Shown in pieces: positions 17,284 through 25,644 of a stretch of DNA of 64,000 nt (position 1 is its first letter; each line of letters opens with the position of its first letter). A program made the position numbers and the translations under genes. The stretch lies in contig JACVCH010000007.1 in NCBI GenBank assembly GCA_016742175.1, positions 124,001-188,000 of the forward strand. Reading direction: 5' to 3'. Origin of the DNA: Rhizobiaceae bacterium. GTDB taxonomy: Bacteria > Pseudomonadota > Alphaproteobacteria > Rhizobiales > Rhizobiaceae. The notes under the pieces are model-generated. The model worked only from the letters and a program-made list of their open reading frames with translations. It had not been told where the DNA came from and searched no databases.

Positions 17284-18294
17284 TTAGGCGTTGCGATACG
17301 CAGCGTTGCCGAGGCCCGTGCCAATCGTCACGACCGCCCAGTGCCGCACGTCCATCATCCGGTCCGCTTCACTGAGACCTTGGACGACGGCATCGTTGTG
17401 CAGAACGATCTCGAACTCACCATCCAAAGCGGCTGCAAGCGTTGCAGGCAGGTTGAAATCCTCCGCCTCCCAATTGCCGGGCAGGTTTTGAGCCCCGTCC
17501 CGAATGTCGCCGTCTGGCGTGATGCGGCCGGGACACGCGACGGTGATAACCTCGGCGAGATCGTCGCCCGCCTTCTTCCGCAAGCGGTCGATCATCTGAG
17601 CCAGCTTGCGGATCGCTTCGTCCCGGCTCGGCTTCTTTTCCTCGTCGCCGTGTTTCCACTGGGCGTGCGCGGCAACAGCAGCCCTGGCGAGCTTGTGGGG
17701 GCGTTTGGCCGAGAAGTTGACGAGGCCGGCGCGAATGCTTGAACCTCCGATGTCTACTGCCAGCAGCTGCGAACAGCCGCGCAGACGTTCGGCCGGAATC
17801 AGCCGCAGTCCGCCGATTAGGGCGGCTTCGTCAGGATCGCGCTTGATGGGAACGAGGTCGACCGTCACGCCTTCCAACCTGAGGATCGCCGTGGTCCGCC
17901 CGATGGCGATCTCGCCGATGCGACTGTCGCGCAAACCGCCGCCGACCACGATCCGTGTGACCCTCGCCCAGTTCTCGTCGGCGCTCCGGTAAGCGCGCAC
18001 CACCCCAGCCAGCCGCCGTGCGAATTCCTCTATGGCGGTGTGCACCAGTCCCGCGGCGAATGCGTCTCCCTTACGCCAAGCCCTGTCGATGTCCTCGTGC
18101 GAGAGGTCGTCGGTGGCCTTGCCGCCAAACGGGTCCGTTCCTGCGCGGCCAAGAGGGCTTCGCAGTTCATCCAAGATGCCGAAGAAGGCGCGGCCGCTCG
18201 CCCGGTCACCGACGAAGCCGCCTCCGTCCTTGAGCGTCAGGCTGTAGCTGGAGACGTCGATGCCAGGAAGATTTGGCGAGCCATGAACGGTCAT
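17284..18294 (-). CDS. ROK family protein (sugar kinase-like)
   Basis: 336 aa. The phosphate-binding LAVDIGGSSIRAGLVNF is placed in the middle of the protein (about residue 177) and not at the N-terminus, followed by CPGRITPDGDI, DGEFEIVLHNDAVVQGLSE and, at the C-terminus, VVTIGTGLGN. The first ~165 residues instead carry GGGFVGDRASG and VVGGGLRDSRIGEIAIGRTTAILRLEG, which resemble the second half of a ROK/ASKHA fold, so the order looks circularly permuted or the N-terminus is an unusual extra lobe. The start follows MTVHGSPN with AAGGGC upstream. A GGAAC-N17-GTT motif lies 30 bases upstream on the same strand. The substrate is unknown. Confidence 0.75.
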   Translation of the reverse strand: MTVHGSPNLPGIDVSSYSLTLKDGGGFVGDRASGRAFFGILDELRSPLGRAGTDPFGGKATDDLSHEDIDRAWRKGDAFAAGLVHTAIEEFARRLAGVVRAYRSADENWARVTRIVVGGGLRDSRIGEIAIGRTTAILRLEGVTVDLVPIKRDPDEAALIGGLRLIPAERLRGCSQLLAVDIGGSSIRAGLVNFSAKRPHKLARAAVAAHAQWKHGDEEKKPSRDEAIRKLAQMIDRLRKKAGDDLAEVITVACPGRITPDGDIRDGAQNLPGNWEAEDFNLPATLAAALDGEFEIVLHNDAVVQGLSEADRMMDVRHWAVVTIGTGLGNAAYRNA

Positions 18295-18325
18295 GGAGAG
18301 TGCCCTTGTGTGGATAGTGATTGGC

Positions 18326-18350
18326 AACACGGCGATGGTTCGGAAGTTCC
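18326..18350 (-). promoter_or_regulatory. Candidate EcfG-type promoter for the ROK gene
   Basis: On the minus strand GGAAC (18346-18350) and GTT (18326-18328) are exactly 17 bases apart. It forms a back-to-back pair with the motif at 18365. Confidence 0.75.
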
Positions 18351-18364
18351 CCGTCACCCAAGCA

Positions 18365-18389
18365 GGAACATTGGCGCAAAAGCGAGGTT
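18365..18389 (+). promoter_or_regulatory. Candidate EcfG-type promoter for the DUF3618 operon
   Basis: GGAAC at 18365-18369 and GTT at 18387-18389, 17 bases apart. It faces the three-gene envelope operon starting at 18493. Confidence 0.75.
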
Positions 18390-18492
18390 CGAAGCCTGAA
18401 CGGGTCGGACGCCTGATGGCCGTCAGGTCCCTTCGGATCGTGAATATCCGGTTTGGCAATCCGCCTCCGGAGCCATTCGAGGAGCATGCGAA

Positions 18493-19062
18493 ATGAACGA
18501 GAATGAGAGACCAGGCGGCCCGGGTTCGCCGCCGCAACCGGCCTCGTACGGCGGATCGGGGTTGGGCGACAGGCTCAAGGTCGAGCAGGCCGAGGCACAG
18601 TCGAAGCTGTCCGACGCGTCGGACGCCGTTCGACAGGAGGCCAAGAAGGTCGGCGCGCAGGCACAGGAAATGGCTGGCGAGCAAGCGGAGAAGGTGAAGG
18701 AGGCGGCTGCGTCCCACCTCGACGTCTTTGCCGACGCGCTTCGGGCGGCGAGCGACGAACTCGGCAAGAACCAGAGCGGGCCTGCTGCGGACATGGTCTC
18801 CAGCGCGGCTTCGGGCCTCGAGGGCCTGACGCGGTCGCTGCACGGCCAATCGACGGGCGAGATGATCGACACGGTGCGCAGGTTCGGCCGTGAAAACCCG
18901 GTCGGGTTCCTCGCAGGCTCCGTCCTGGCAGGTCTTGCTCTTGGTCGCTTCGCGTCCGTCGCAACCACCGCTCCGGCAGGCTCGGACAACGACGGGCAAC
19001 GATCAGCGGCGACGTCCGCTGGTGGAACGGGCCCGATCACGGGTCAGGAGGTCGGCCGATGA
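18493..19062 (+). CDS. Envelope stress protein, ElaB/YqjD-like, first gene of a three-gene operon
   Basis: 189 aa. A disordered Pro/Gly N-terminus is followed by a long Ala/Glu/Lys amphipathic helix (residues about 35-85), a second helical part, and a Gly-rich hydrophobic segment (FGRENPVGFLAGSVLAGLALGRFAS) that is likely a membrane anchor. The layout resembles ElaB/YqjD ribosome- or membrane-associated stress proteins. The stop overlaps the next start by four bases (ATGA at 19059-19062). The operon is preceded by a GGAAC-N17-GTT motif. Confidence 0.78.
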   Translation: MNENERPGGPGSPPQPASYGGSGLGDRLKVEQAEAQSKLSDASDAVRQEAKKVGAQAQEMAGEQAEKVKEAAASHLDVFADALRAASDELGKNQSGPAADMVSSAASGLEGLTRSLHGQSTGEMIDTVRRFGRENPVGFLAGSVLAGLALGRFASVATTAPAGSDNDGQRSAATSAGGTGPITGQEVGR

Positions 19063-19454
19063 CACCGGACAAGGATTCCAGATCGATCCCCAGCCTTCTT
19101 TCGGATCTCGTCCAGCAGCTTTCCTCACTCGTCCAGACGGAAGGAAAGTTACTGCGGAGCGAACTGACTGAAAGCGCGCATAAGGTCGGCAATGGCGCGA
19201 TGGAAGTCGCGGCGGGAGCGTTGCTTCTTCTTGCAGCCCTCATCGTGCTTCTTCAGGCGCTGATCGTGGCCCTCACCAATCTCGGGCTCGACCCGGCGTG
19301 GGCGTCACTGCTCGTGGGCGTTGTCGTGGCGGTGATCGGCGTCGTCCTGGTGCGGCGGGGGACGACGAACATGTCGCCCTCGGAACTCGCCCCGACGCGA
19401 ACGACCGATCAATTGCGCAAGGATGCCGCACTCGCACAGGAGCAAACACGATGA
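19059..19454 (+). CDS. Phage holin-like (holin superfamily III / YqjE-like) membrane protein
   Basis: 131 aa. An amphipathic N-terminal helix (LLSDLVQQLSSLVQTEGKLLRSELTE) precedes two membrane helices (about residues 47-75 and 82-103). This is the standard shape of the family found beside DUF3618 proteins in rhizobia. It overlaps both neighbours by four bases, so the three genes are translationally coupled. Probably an inner-membrane partner of the other two; no lysis role is implied. Confidence 0.82.
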   Translation: MTPDKDSRSIPSLLSDLVQQLSSLVQTEGKLLRSELTESAHKVGNGAMEVAAGALLLLAALIVLLQALIVALTNLGLDPAWASLLVGVVVAVIGVVLVRRGTTNMSPSELAPTRTTDQLRKDAALAQEQTR

Positions 19455-20419
19455 CCGACCATGCAGCTTCCGACCGATCGCCCTCCGAACTGGAGCGCGA
19501 GGCAGAGCGCGTCCGTGCCGAGATCGCCGACACGGCCGAGCATTTGAAGGACAAGATGTCGCCGGGCCAGTTGATGGACGAGGTCGTCGATTACTTCAAG
19601 GACGGCGATGCCAATCAGCTTCTTGCCAACCTCAAGACCCAGGTCCGCGACAACCCGCTGGCTTTGGCCATGGTCGGCGGTGGATTGGCATGGCTGATGA
19701 TGGGGTCCGGTCCTGCAACGCGGACGTCATCCGCGTCCCATGCACCTGCGATGCCAACGACCCCGCAATATCGGCCTGCCGCCGCCGTGGACGCTTCGAC
19801 GTCGCTTCGGTCCGGAACGCAAGGTTCGGACCGTTCGGCGATGGCAAAGGGAGCGGACGCCGTGCGGGACAAAGGTGCATCCGTCGCCGCTTCGATCGGG
19901 CATACCGCGTCTTCGGCCAAGGACTCCGTGGCTGCCACGGCGCACGACCTGCGTGACGCAGCAGGCGACTACATGTCGAGTGCATCCCAGGCAGGGGCTG
20001 ACGCTGGCAACCGTCTGAGGTCGACATTCATGGACGCGTTGGAACGAGAGCCCCTCGTTCTCGGCGCGCTCGGCGTCGCCGTGGGTGCTGCGATCGGCGC
20101 GATGCTTCCGGCCACGCGGACTGAACAGGAATATCTCGGCGATGTGAGCCGCAAGGCGCGTGACACCGCAGAGGCCGCCCTTGAGGAGGGCCTCGACAAG
20201 GCCAAACACGTCGCGGGCGACGTCTATTCAGCGGCAAGGGCCGAAGCCGACCGACAGGGCCTTATGCCCGGCGACAAGCCGATGGCCGATAAGGTCGCAG
20301 AGGTCGCCAAGTCGGCCGGGGGCGAGCTCAAAAGCGCCACCGACGCCAGTCTTCATCAGGCTCGCGATACCGCAGACAAAGCCACCGACCATTTGTCTGC
20401 CCGCGACAAGCGGAATTGA
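19451..20419 (+). CDS. DUF3618 domain envelope protein
   Basis: 322 aa. The N-terminal DUF3618 segment reads LEREAERVRAEIADTAEHLKDKMSPGQLMDEV, followed by a short hydrophobic stretch (NPLALAMVGGGLAWLMMG). The middle is Ala/Ser/Asp-rich helix with repeats reminiscent of LEA proteins, then a second hydrophobic segment (REPLVLGALGVAVGAAIGAML) and a Lys/Ala/Glu-rich tail. The protein probably lies along the inner membrane and protects the envelope under desiccation or osmotic stress (inference from composition). A bidirectional terminator follows. Confidence 0.85.
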   Translation: MTDHAASDRSPSELEREAERVRAEIADTAEHLKDKMSPGQLMDEVVDYFKDGDANQLLANLKTQVRDNPLALAMVGGGLAWLMMGSGPATRTSSASHAPAMPTTPQYRPAAAVDASTSLRSGTQGSDRSAMAKGADAVRDKGASVAASIGHTASSAKDSVAATAHDLRDAAGDYMSSASQAGADAGNRLRSTFMDALEREPLVLGALGVAVGAAIGAMLPATRTEQEYLGDVSRKARDTAEAALEEGLDKAKHVAGDVYSAARAEADRQGLMPGDKPMADKVAEVAKSAGGELKSATDASLHQARDTADKATDHLSARDKRN

Positions 20420-20425
20420 ACGAGC

Positions 20426-20455
20426 GGGCGGCCGGGCGACTTGACCCGGCCGCCC
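20426..20455. terminator. Bidirectional hairpin between convergent genes
   Basis: An 11-bp perfect GC stem (20426-20436 with 20445-20455) between the DUF3618 operon and the SDR gene. Confidence 0.7.
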
Positions 20456-20469
20456 CGAACTTTCGCTGC

Positions 20470-21429
20470 TCAATAGCCTCCGACGATGGGGAGAATCTCT
20501 CCGGTGATGTAGCTCGAGCACTGCGGCGAGGCGAGGAAGACGTAGGCTGGTGCGATCTCTTCCGGCTGCGCCGGACGTTTCATGGTGGTGTCTGCGCCGA
20601 ATTCCGCGACGTCGCCAGCCTCCTTATCGGACGGGTTCAGAGGCGACCAGACCGGACCGGGCGCGACGCAGTTCACCCGGATTCCCTTGGGTGCCAGATT
20701 GGACGACAGCGCCCGCGTGAACGCGTGAATGCCGCCCTTCGTGGTCGAGTAGTCGACCAACCCGCCGCTTCCCGAAATGCCCGTCACTGAGCCGGTGTTC
20801 AAAATGGCCGAGCCAGGTTCCATGTGTGGAACAGCCGCCTTTGCCATGTAGAAATAGCCGTAGAGATTGGTCTTGATCGTGAGATCGAAATGCTCCGCGG
20901 TCAAATTCTCAAAATCATGCTCGTGGACCTGGAACGCGGCATTGTTGACGAGTACGTCGAGCCGTCCGAATTCCTTTACGGTCGCGGCGACCGCTTGGGT
21001 GCAGGCGGACATGTCAGAGACGTCGGCAGGTAGCAGTATGCACTGTCGACCCTCCGCCTCGACGCCTCTCTTCGTCTCCTCTGCGTCTGCATGCTCGGAC
21101 AGGTAGACGATCGCGACGTCAGCCCCCTCGCGCGCGAACAGGACCGCCACGGCCCGACCGATGCCGGAATCGCCGCCAGTCACGATCGCGACCTTGCCGT
21201 CCAGCTTGCCAGAGCCCCGATAGAAGGGCGCGTCGTACATCGGCGCAGGATCAAGCCGCCGCTCGTCGCCGGGCTTCGGCTGCTGCTGCTCCGGAAAGGG
21301 CGGCACGGGATACTCCCGCGCACCGGCCTGCATCGGGGGCTTCGAGCCGCCGCCGCCCTTTCTGGCGTCGCGGCCGTCCACCTCCTTCTGGACCTTGCGC
21401 TGTCGCGCGACTTCATTCTTCGCGGTCAT
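20470..21429 (-). CDS. Short-chain dehydrogenase/reductase, glucose/ribitol-dehydrogenase-like stress SDR
   Basis: 319 aa with a 75-residue N-terminal extension typical of the YhdF/YghA-type SDRs (PVPPFPEQQQPKPGDERRLDP). The cofactor motif is TGGDSGIGRAVAVLFAREGA, the structural motif VLVNNAAFQ, and the active site a Ser with YSTTK (GSVTGIS... then VDYSTTKGG). It ends in the family's typical GEILPIVGGY. The start at 21429 has GGAG in good position; an ATG four codons earlier is possible. NAD(P)-dependent oxidation of a small alcohol or sugar is likely; the substrate is unknown. Such genes are classic members of the general stress regulon. Confidence 0.92.
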   Translation of the reverse strand: MTAKNEVARQRKVQKEVDGRDARKGGGGSKPPMQAGAREYPVPPFPEQQQPKPGDERRLDPAPMYDAPFYRGSGKLDGKVAIVTGGDSGIGRAVAVLFAREGADVAIVYLSEHADAEETKRGVEAEGRQCILLPADVSDMSACTQAVAATVKEFGRLDVLVNNAAFQVHEHDFENLTAEHFDLTIKTNLYGYFYMAKAAVPHMEPGSAILNTGSVTGISGSGGLVDYSTTKGGIHAFTRALSSNLAPKGIRVNCVAPGPVWSPLNPSDKEAGDVAEFGADTTMKRPAQPEEIAPAYVFLASPQCSSYITGEILPIVGGY

Positions 21430-21507
21430 CTCGATCTCCATGATTGAAAGTGTCCCAACCATCCGTACGGCGTGAATGTTCAACGGAACGCGGATTTGTC
21501 TGCGACG

Positions 21508-21532
21508 GGAACATTTGAGACGATGCGCGCTT
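21508..21532 (+). promoter_or_regulatory. Looser stress-promoter match (GGAAC-N18-TT)
   Basis: GGAAC at 21508-21512 with TT at 21531-21532; C replaces G before TT. It lies 38 bases before the DUF892 gene. Confidence 0.45.
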
Positions 21533-21570
21533 CGGCAGGCATCACACACCCGTGACCGAAGGAGATTCAA

Positions 21571-22068
21571 ATGGCCAGGGCAAAGACACTCGACGACCTG
21601 TTCCTCGATACGCTCAAGGACATCTACTACGCCGAGCGCAAGATTTCGAAGGCTCTGCCGAAGATGGAGCGCGCGGCGCAGTCCCCCGATCTGAAGGCTG
21701 CGTTCGCCAAGCACCGCGAGGAGACCGAGATGCAGATCGAGCGCCTGCAGGAGGTGTTCGAACTTCTCGGCAAGCCGGCGCGCGGCAAGACGTGCGACGC
21801 CATCGAAGGCATCATCGCCGAAGGCGAAGAGATCATTGAAGAATTCAAGGGGACGCCGGCGCTGGATGCCGGACTGATCTCTGCGGCTCAGGCCGTCGAA
21901 CATTACGAGATCACCCGCTACGGAACGCTGAGGCGCTGGGCGACCGTCCTCGGCATGAACGATGCGGCAAAGCTTCTCGACCAGACGCTGCAGGAGGAAT
22001 CGAAGACGGACAGCGACCTGACGAAGCTGGCCGACAGCCAGGCCAACGAGATGGCGAAGGCCGCATGA
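21571..22068 (+). CDS. DUF892 / YciE-YciF ferritin-like protein
   Basis: 165 aa, the normal family length. LDDLFLDTLKDIYYAERKISKALPKM at the start, EETEMQIERLQEVFELLGKPA in the middle and AVEHYEITRYGTLRRWATVLG near residue 110 supply the Glu/His pattern of this four-helix ferritin-like bundle. GAAGGAG precedes the ATG by eight bases. Family members are induced by osmotic and general stress; metal binding is likely but unproven. The stop overlaps a possible upstream start of the next small gene. Confidence 0.93.
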   Translation: MARAKTLDDLFLDTLKDIYYAERKISKALPKMERAAQSPDLKAAFAKHREETEMQIERLQEVFELLGKPARGKTCDAIEGIIAEGEEIIEEFKGTPALDAGLISAAQAVEHYEITRYGTLRRWATVLGMNDAAKLLDQTLQEESKTDSDLTKLADSQANEMAKAA

Positions 22069-22130
22069 ATAGCAGGGCCGTCGACATCCAGCCGGCGGCC
22101 CTCATCTCCTTCCAGCAAATGGAGACCGTG

Positions 22131-22334
22131 ATGACGAACAATCCGAGAAAGCGGGCTGCGGGAACTACCGACGAACGGCCTCGATGGGAAGGTCCACCTG
22201 AGAACCGCCCGCGCGGCTATCTCCCGGCCGAAGACGATCCCGACAGCGATCGCGACGCCGCGGGTGAAAACAACTCCGATCCCGATCGCAACAGCATGTC
22301 GGGGATCGAGCGGAAGCCGACACAGAAGAAGTGA
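22131..22334 (+). CDS. Small hydrophilic protein, unknown
   Basis: 67 aa from the ATG at 22131 (GGAGA nine bases upstream); a longer form from 22065 would overlap the DUF892 stop. It is rich in Asp, Pro, Arg and Asn (PENRPRGYLPAEDDPDSDRD), with no hydrophobic core, so it is probably disordered. It follows DUF892 by 62 bases and is likely co-transcribed. Confidence 0.55.
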   Translation: MTNNPRKRAAGTTDERPRWEGPPENRPRGYLPAEDDPDSDRDAAGENNSDPDRNSMSGIERKPTQKK

Positions 22335-22412
22335 AAGCCCATGCATCGCGTCTTCAAAGGTTTCGCCGCAGAGATCGTGCCGCAATGGATGAAAAGGAAG
22401 GGCAGGCTTCTC

Positions 22413-22589
22413 ATGCCAAAATCAGATACGAATTCGCAGCGGCCCACGAAGCCGGCCTCCCGTTGGGCAGCCGAAGTCGAGAAAACACCGCTCGACCCGA
22501 AAGAACACGCCGACGACTTCGACAAGAACAAGGATGACGTGGGGAAACGCTCCGACGATCCTCGACGCGGGTCTACTCCGAAACCCTGA
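22413..22589 (+). CDS. Small hydrophilic Lys/Asp-rich protein, unknown
   Basis: 58 aa from the ATG at 22413 (GGAAGGGCAGG upstream); an in-frame ATG at 22341 would give 82 aa. The sequence ASRWAAEVEKTPLDPKEHADDFDKNKDDVGKRSDDP is highly charged and probably disordered, like the neighbouring small stress proteins. It is probably the last gene of the DUF892 operon. Confidence 0.5.
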   Translation: MPKSDTNSQRPTKPASRWAAEVEKTPLDPKEHADDFDKNKDDVGKRSDDPRRGSTPKP

Positions 22590-22945
22590 AACGAGGATCG
22601 ATGGAATATACGACAACTGCGGGCGATACATTTGCCTGGCGGTATCAGCGGCTGTTCACAGCCTTTCGGCCGCGACGGCCCGGATCAGGATTTCATGCTG
22701 TTGGAACGCGCGCTCCATCCGTTGCTTGAACCCCTGCCACCACACTCCGTCCAGTTCCTCGCACATGATTTCTATGATGAGGACTTGGTCATGCGCTCCT
22801 TAACGCCTTACCCTACGTCGAGCGGCCTTTATTGTGATTGAAGCTTTCCATGGTCTAAGTCTCCGCTGGTGGTTGCTGGTTGAAGCAAGAACTGTCGAAC
22901 GAACCAGAGGTGGCTAGTCGTCGACGTTCATTGGCACCCGACAAT
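22590..22945. other. About 355 bases with no firm gene
   Basis: Open frames of 60-70 codons exist but none has a good ribosome-binding site or recognisable sequence. No promoter motif of the stress type was found. Confidence 0.35.
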
Positions 22946-23263
22946 TCAATCCTCTCGGTCTACTAAAGACTGCCAGCCAGCTCGTTTTGCCAAGCTATCG
23001 ACATCCCCGTGCGCGGCGTACTGCGCCTCTCGCGTTAAACGAATGGCGGGCTTCAAAAGAAAAAGAACCGATCCTGCGATGAACAGATATGTTCCCGCCG
23101 TCTTGGTGACATCCGACAGGAACAAGATACTCCCAGCCAAGAATGATACGGCGGCACCAACATCGACAACCGTGTACCAAAGTTCATACGCCGCATAAAT
23201 CTCCTTGCGGCGCTCGGTCTCGCCGGGGTCGTGATATCGCCACAGGTGGCGGATGTGCGACAT
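22946..23263 (-). CDS. YrhK-domain small membrane protein
   Basis: 105 aa. After a charged N-terminus (MSHIRHLWRYHDPGETERRKEIYAAYELWYTVVDVGA) come two membrane helices, about residues 35-53 and 58-73, with the conserved FLAGSILFLSD and TYLFIAGSVLFLLKPAIRL pattern of the YrhK family, and a short cytoplasmic tail. Function unknown. It lies downstream of a small hydrophilic gene on the same strand. Confidence 0.8.
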   Translation of the reverse strand: MSHIRHLWRYHDPGETERRKEIYAAYELWYTVVDVGAAVSFLAGSILFLSDVTKTAGTYLFIAGSVLFLLKPAIRLTREAQYAAHGDVDSLAKRAGWQSLVDRED

Positions 23264-23274
23264 TGTTGACTCCG

Positions 23275-23463
23275 CTATTGAGAGCTTTTGTCAATGAAAT
23301 CCCGGGGCTGCTCGCGCCCTTCATTGGGACGCGCTTTGTCGCCGCCCTTTTCAACGGTGGACGTCGTCTTTGCGTCCTTGCCTTGGCCAAGATGGGTACC
23401 CCCAAGGTGCCCGCCAGTGCTCATGTTCCGAACAGGGCTAACTGTCTTGTCGTTCTTCGGCAT
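23275..23463 (-). CDS. Small hydrophilic Gly/Lys-rich protein, unknown
   Basis: 62 aa from the ATG at 23463 (MPKNDKTVSPVRNMSTGGHLGGTHL). There is no hydrophobic core and it is rich in Gly, Lys, Thr and Asp; probably disordered. It sits 11 bases before the YrhK gene on the same strand. A frame five codons longer is possible. It resembles small general-stress proteins in composition only. Confidence 0.5.
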   Translation of the reverse strand: MPKNDKTVSPVRNMSTGGHLGGTHLGQGKDAKTTSTVEKGGDKARPNEGREQPRDFIDKSSQ

Positions 23464-23552
23464 CTCATGTCTCCTCATTTGATCGGCTTCTCATGCAGGA
23501 AAATCGCCTTGAAGGGCGGCAGCTGCCGACCCTCAAACGTCTCTGCAAAGGT

Positions 23553-24449
23553 TCAACCTCGCTGGGTCCAGAACTCGTCGGTCGTGCGACGTTCGTCCAT
23601 CATCGTTGCCGGGTTGCGGAGACGATCTGGATCGATTTCCGGCGCTTCTTCCAGTTCGGCCGCGGAGCGCTCGACGACGACCATTTCCAGACCCGGTGTC
23701 GCTCGTACCTCGTCCCAGGGGATGGCGTAGTGGTCTTCACCCATCCCAAGGAATCCGCCTCGCGCAACGACGATGTAGGAAGCTGTCCCGGTTTCGGGAT
23801 CGATTATGACGTCACTTACGCTTCCAAGATTTTCATCCTTCAAGTTGCGGACGTCCGTTCCCGTTATGTTGTCGATCCGATAACGAGTCGTTTCGTCCTC
23901 GGCATCCAGCGGCTCCGCTAGCGCAAGTCGTTCCTGACGCCAGGTCGTGACTGATGCCGGATCCACGCCAGCTTCCTCAAGTTGCTGGGAATAGCTGTCG
24001 TAAACCTCATTCATCTTGGCAACGATGTACTCGCAGCCTTCATTGTCGCCGCGGTGCGCGAGAACGCGACCTGCGCCATAGAGTGCCCGAATCTGATAAC
24101 GCGGTGCGTCGATGCCGACGACTTCACCGCGAGGATCCATTGCGGAGGCTTCGACATTCTCTGCGCTCGTCGAGCGCGATGTGGTGTCACCAGTTTCCGG
24201 AGCAGTCGTGGCCGGGCTTCGGGTCGATTGTGGAGCTGGTGGCGCGCCATAGGCACCGGTTCCCCAGCCCGACAACCAGAACTCATCGTCGTACATGCGT
24301 TCCGCGAACTCGTTCATTTCCAGCAGGCAAGCTTCGGCCATTTGAGTCTGATCATTGGTCTGGGGCGTCTGTTGTGCCCCCGCACCTGTTGCGGTCAGTG
24401 CGAGCAAAGCGGTTGCGACCGCAGTGGTCGAGGCGAGTTTGATAAACAT
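23553..24449 (-). CDS. Exported PRC-barrel domain protein
   Basis: 298 aa. The ATG at 24449 has AAGGGTGGA upstream and starts a clear signal peptide (TALLALTATGAGAQQ, cleavage after about residue 25). A Ser/Thr/Pro-rich linker occupies about residues 60-95. The C-terminal PRC barrel reads RIDNITGTDVRNLKDENLGSVSDVIIDPETG, then ARGGFLGMGEDHYAIPWDEV. Exported PRC-barrel proteins are common in rhizobial stress loci; their partner is unknown. A perfect GGAAC-N17-GTT motif lies about 60 bases upstream, back to back with one serving the YetF gene. Confidence 0.88.
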   Translation of the reverse strand: MFIKLASTTAVATALLALTATGAGAQQTPQTNDQTQMAEACLLEMNEFAERMYDDEFWLSGWGTGAYGAPPAPQSTRSPATTAPETGDTTSRSTSAENVEASAMDPRGEVVGIDAPRYQIRALYGAGRVLAHRGDNEGCEYIVAKMNEVYDSYSQQLEEAGVDPASVTTWRQERLALAEPLDAEDETTRYRIDNITGTDVRNLKDENLGSVSDVIIDPETGTASYIVVARGGFLGMGEDHYAIPWDEVRATPGLEMVVVERSAAELEEAPEIDPDRLRNPATMMDERRTTDEFWTQRG

Positions 24450-24507
24450 TGTTCCACCCTTGTTTAGAGGTTGGTTCAGCACTCTTGTGGTGCGGTGATA
24501 CGAGGCC

Positions 24508-24532
24508 AACAGGGCCGATCCCATATTGTTCC
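24508..24532 (-). promoter_or_regulatory. Candidate EcfG-type promoter for the PRC-barrel gene
   Basis: Minus-strand GGAAC at 24528-24532 and GTT at 24508-24510, exactly 17 bases apart. Confidence 0.78.
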
Positions 24533-24569
24533 ACAGAGATTTGTCTCGTGATCCCAGCGATGTGGAGGT

Positions 24570-24594
24570 GGAACAGATTGCGGTGCGGCATGTT
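24570..24594 (+). promoter_or_regulatory. Candidate EcfG-type promoter for the YetF-DUF305 operon
   Basis: GGAAC at 24570-24574 and GTT at 24592-24594, 17 bases apart, 32 bases before the ATG at 24627. With 24508-24532 it makes a divergent pair. Confidence 0.78.
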
Positions 24595-24626
24595 CAACCA
24601 AGACGAGTTGGGCAAACGAGGAGGCC

Positions 24627-25187
24627 ATGGAACAACCGATTTTCTTCGACACTTGGAGCAGCTTTGGACGCGTCTTTCTTGTCGGCACTCTGGCTTATGC
24701 AGCGCTTGTGCTGATGTTGCGCATATCCGGCAAGCGGACACTGTCGAAGATGAACGCGTTCGACCTGATCGTTACCATCGCCTTGGGTTCGACCCTCTCC
24801 ACGGTATTGCTTAGCCGATCGGTACCGTTGGCCGAAGGGGTTGCGGCACTGGGGCTCCTGATCGCTCTTCAGTTTTCGATCACGTGGGTTTCTGCTCGGT
24901 CAGACATGTGGAAACAGTTGGTCAAAGCGGAGCCTACGGTCCTGGTCAGTCAAGGCAACGTCAACGATGATGCGCTGCTGCGTGAGCGTCTCACCTTCGA
25001 CGAGATAGAGGCGGCGGTTCGCCAAGGTGGCCACCCGGCAATCGACGAGACAATGACCGTGATACTTGAAACGGACGGATCCTTGAGCGTCCTGCAATCG
25101 CGCCAGGCGCATGGATCGTTCGCTCGCGGGGCGTACAACGAGCCAATACGGCTTTCGACGATCTCCAGCAAAAAGGGGAGGCGATGA
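24627..25187 (+). CDS. YetF/DUF421 family membrane protein
   Basis: 186 aa. Three N-terminal membrane helices (about residues 15-35, 42-62, 70-88) with the family motif LRISGKRTLSKMNAFDLIVTIALGS, followed by the soluble DUF421 domain (ERLTFDEIEAAVRQGGHPAIDETMTVILETDGSLSVL). The length is normal. The stop overlaps the next gene by four bases. YetF-type proteins are often under stress or sporulation control; the biochemical function is unknown. Confidence 0.92.
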   Translation: MEQPIFFDTWSSFGRVFLVGTLAYAALVLMLRISGKRTLSKMNAFDLIVTIALGSTLSTVLLSRSVPLAEGVAALGLLIALQFSITWVSARSDMWKQLVKAEPTVLVSQGNVNDDALLRERLTFDEIEAAVRQGGHPAIDETMTVILETDGSLSVLQSRQAHGSFARGAYNEPIRLSTISSKKGRR

Positions 25188-25627
25188 GCGCTTACGTAAA
25201 ATTCCTTCTCATGATCCTGACATCGACAGCGATGATGTTCGGACTCACGTATCTTAGCACCTATAGCACCGACCATGTCTTCTTCAGCGAGACGCGCGCC
25301 TATATGGCTTTGGTCATGGGTTCGACCATGTCGGTGGTGATGCTTCTGTTCATGTGGAACATGTACGGCAGCCGCGCTGCCAATGTGACCATCCTCGTAG
25401 CAAGCGCGATCGTGTTCACGAGTTCGCTTTATCTCGTACGAAGCCAACAGACCGTTCAGGACGTCGCTTACATGCGGGCGATGATCCCGCACCATTCCAT
25501 CGCCATCCTAACCAGCGAACGCGCGAACATTTCAGATCCACGTGTGCGCAAACTTGCCGACAAGATCATCAGCGCGCAACGCAAAGAGATCAGTCAGATG
25601 AAGCAGTTGATCACAGATCTCAATTAG
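25184..25627 (+). CDS. Membrane-anchored DUF305 protein
   Basis: 147 aa. Three or four membrane helices in the first 90 residues, then the DUF305 core MRAMIPHHSIAILTSERANISDPRVRKLADKIISAQRKEISQMK. The PHH motif is the putative metal-binding site of the family. Translationally coupled to the YetF gene by ATGA. Likely a small inner-membrane protein of the stress regulon. Confidence 0.9.
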   Translation: MSAYVKFLLMILTSTAMMFGLTYLSTYSTDHVFFSETRAYMALVMGSTMSVVMLLFMWNMYGSRAANVTILVASAIVFTSSLYLVRSQQTVQDVAYMRAMIPHHSIAILTSERANISDPRVRKLADKIISAQRKEISQMKQLITDLN

Positions 25628-25644
25628 CTCGTACGACGTGGCGC

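Noticed and set aside
19059-19454. Holin-like gene as part of a prophage lysis cassette
   Set aside because: It is coupled to DUF3618 and ElaB-like genes and no phage genes are near; this is the usual rhizobial envelope-stress operon.
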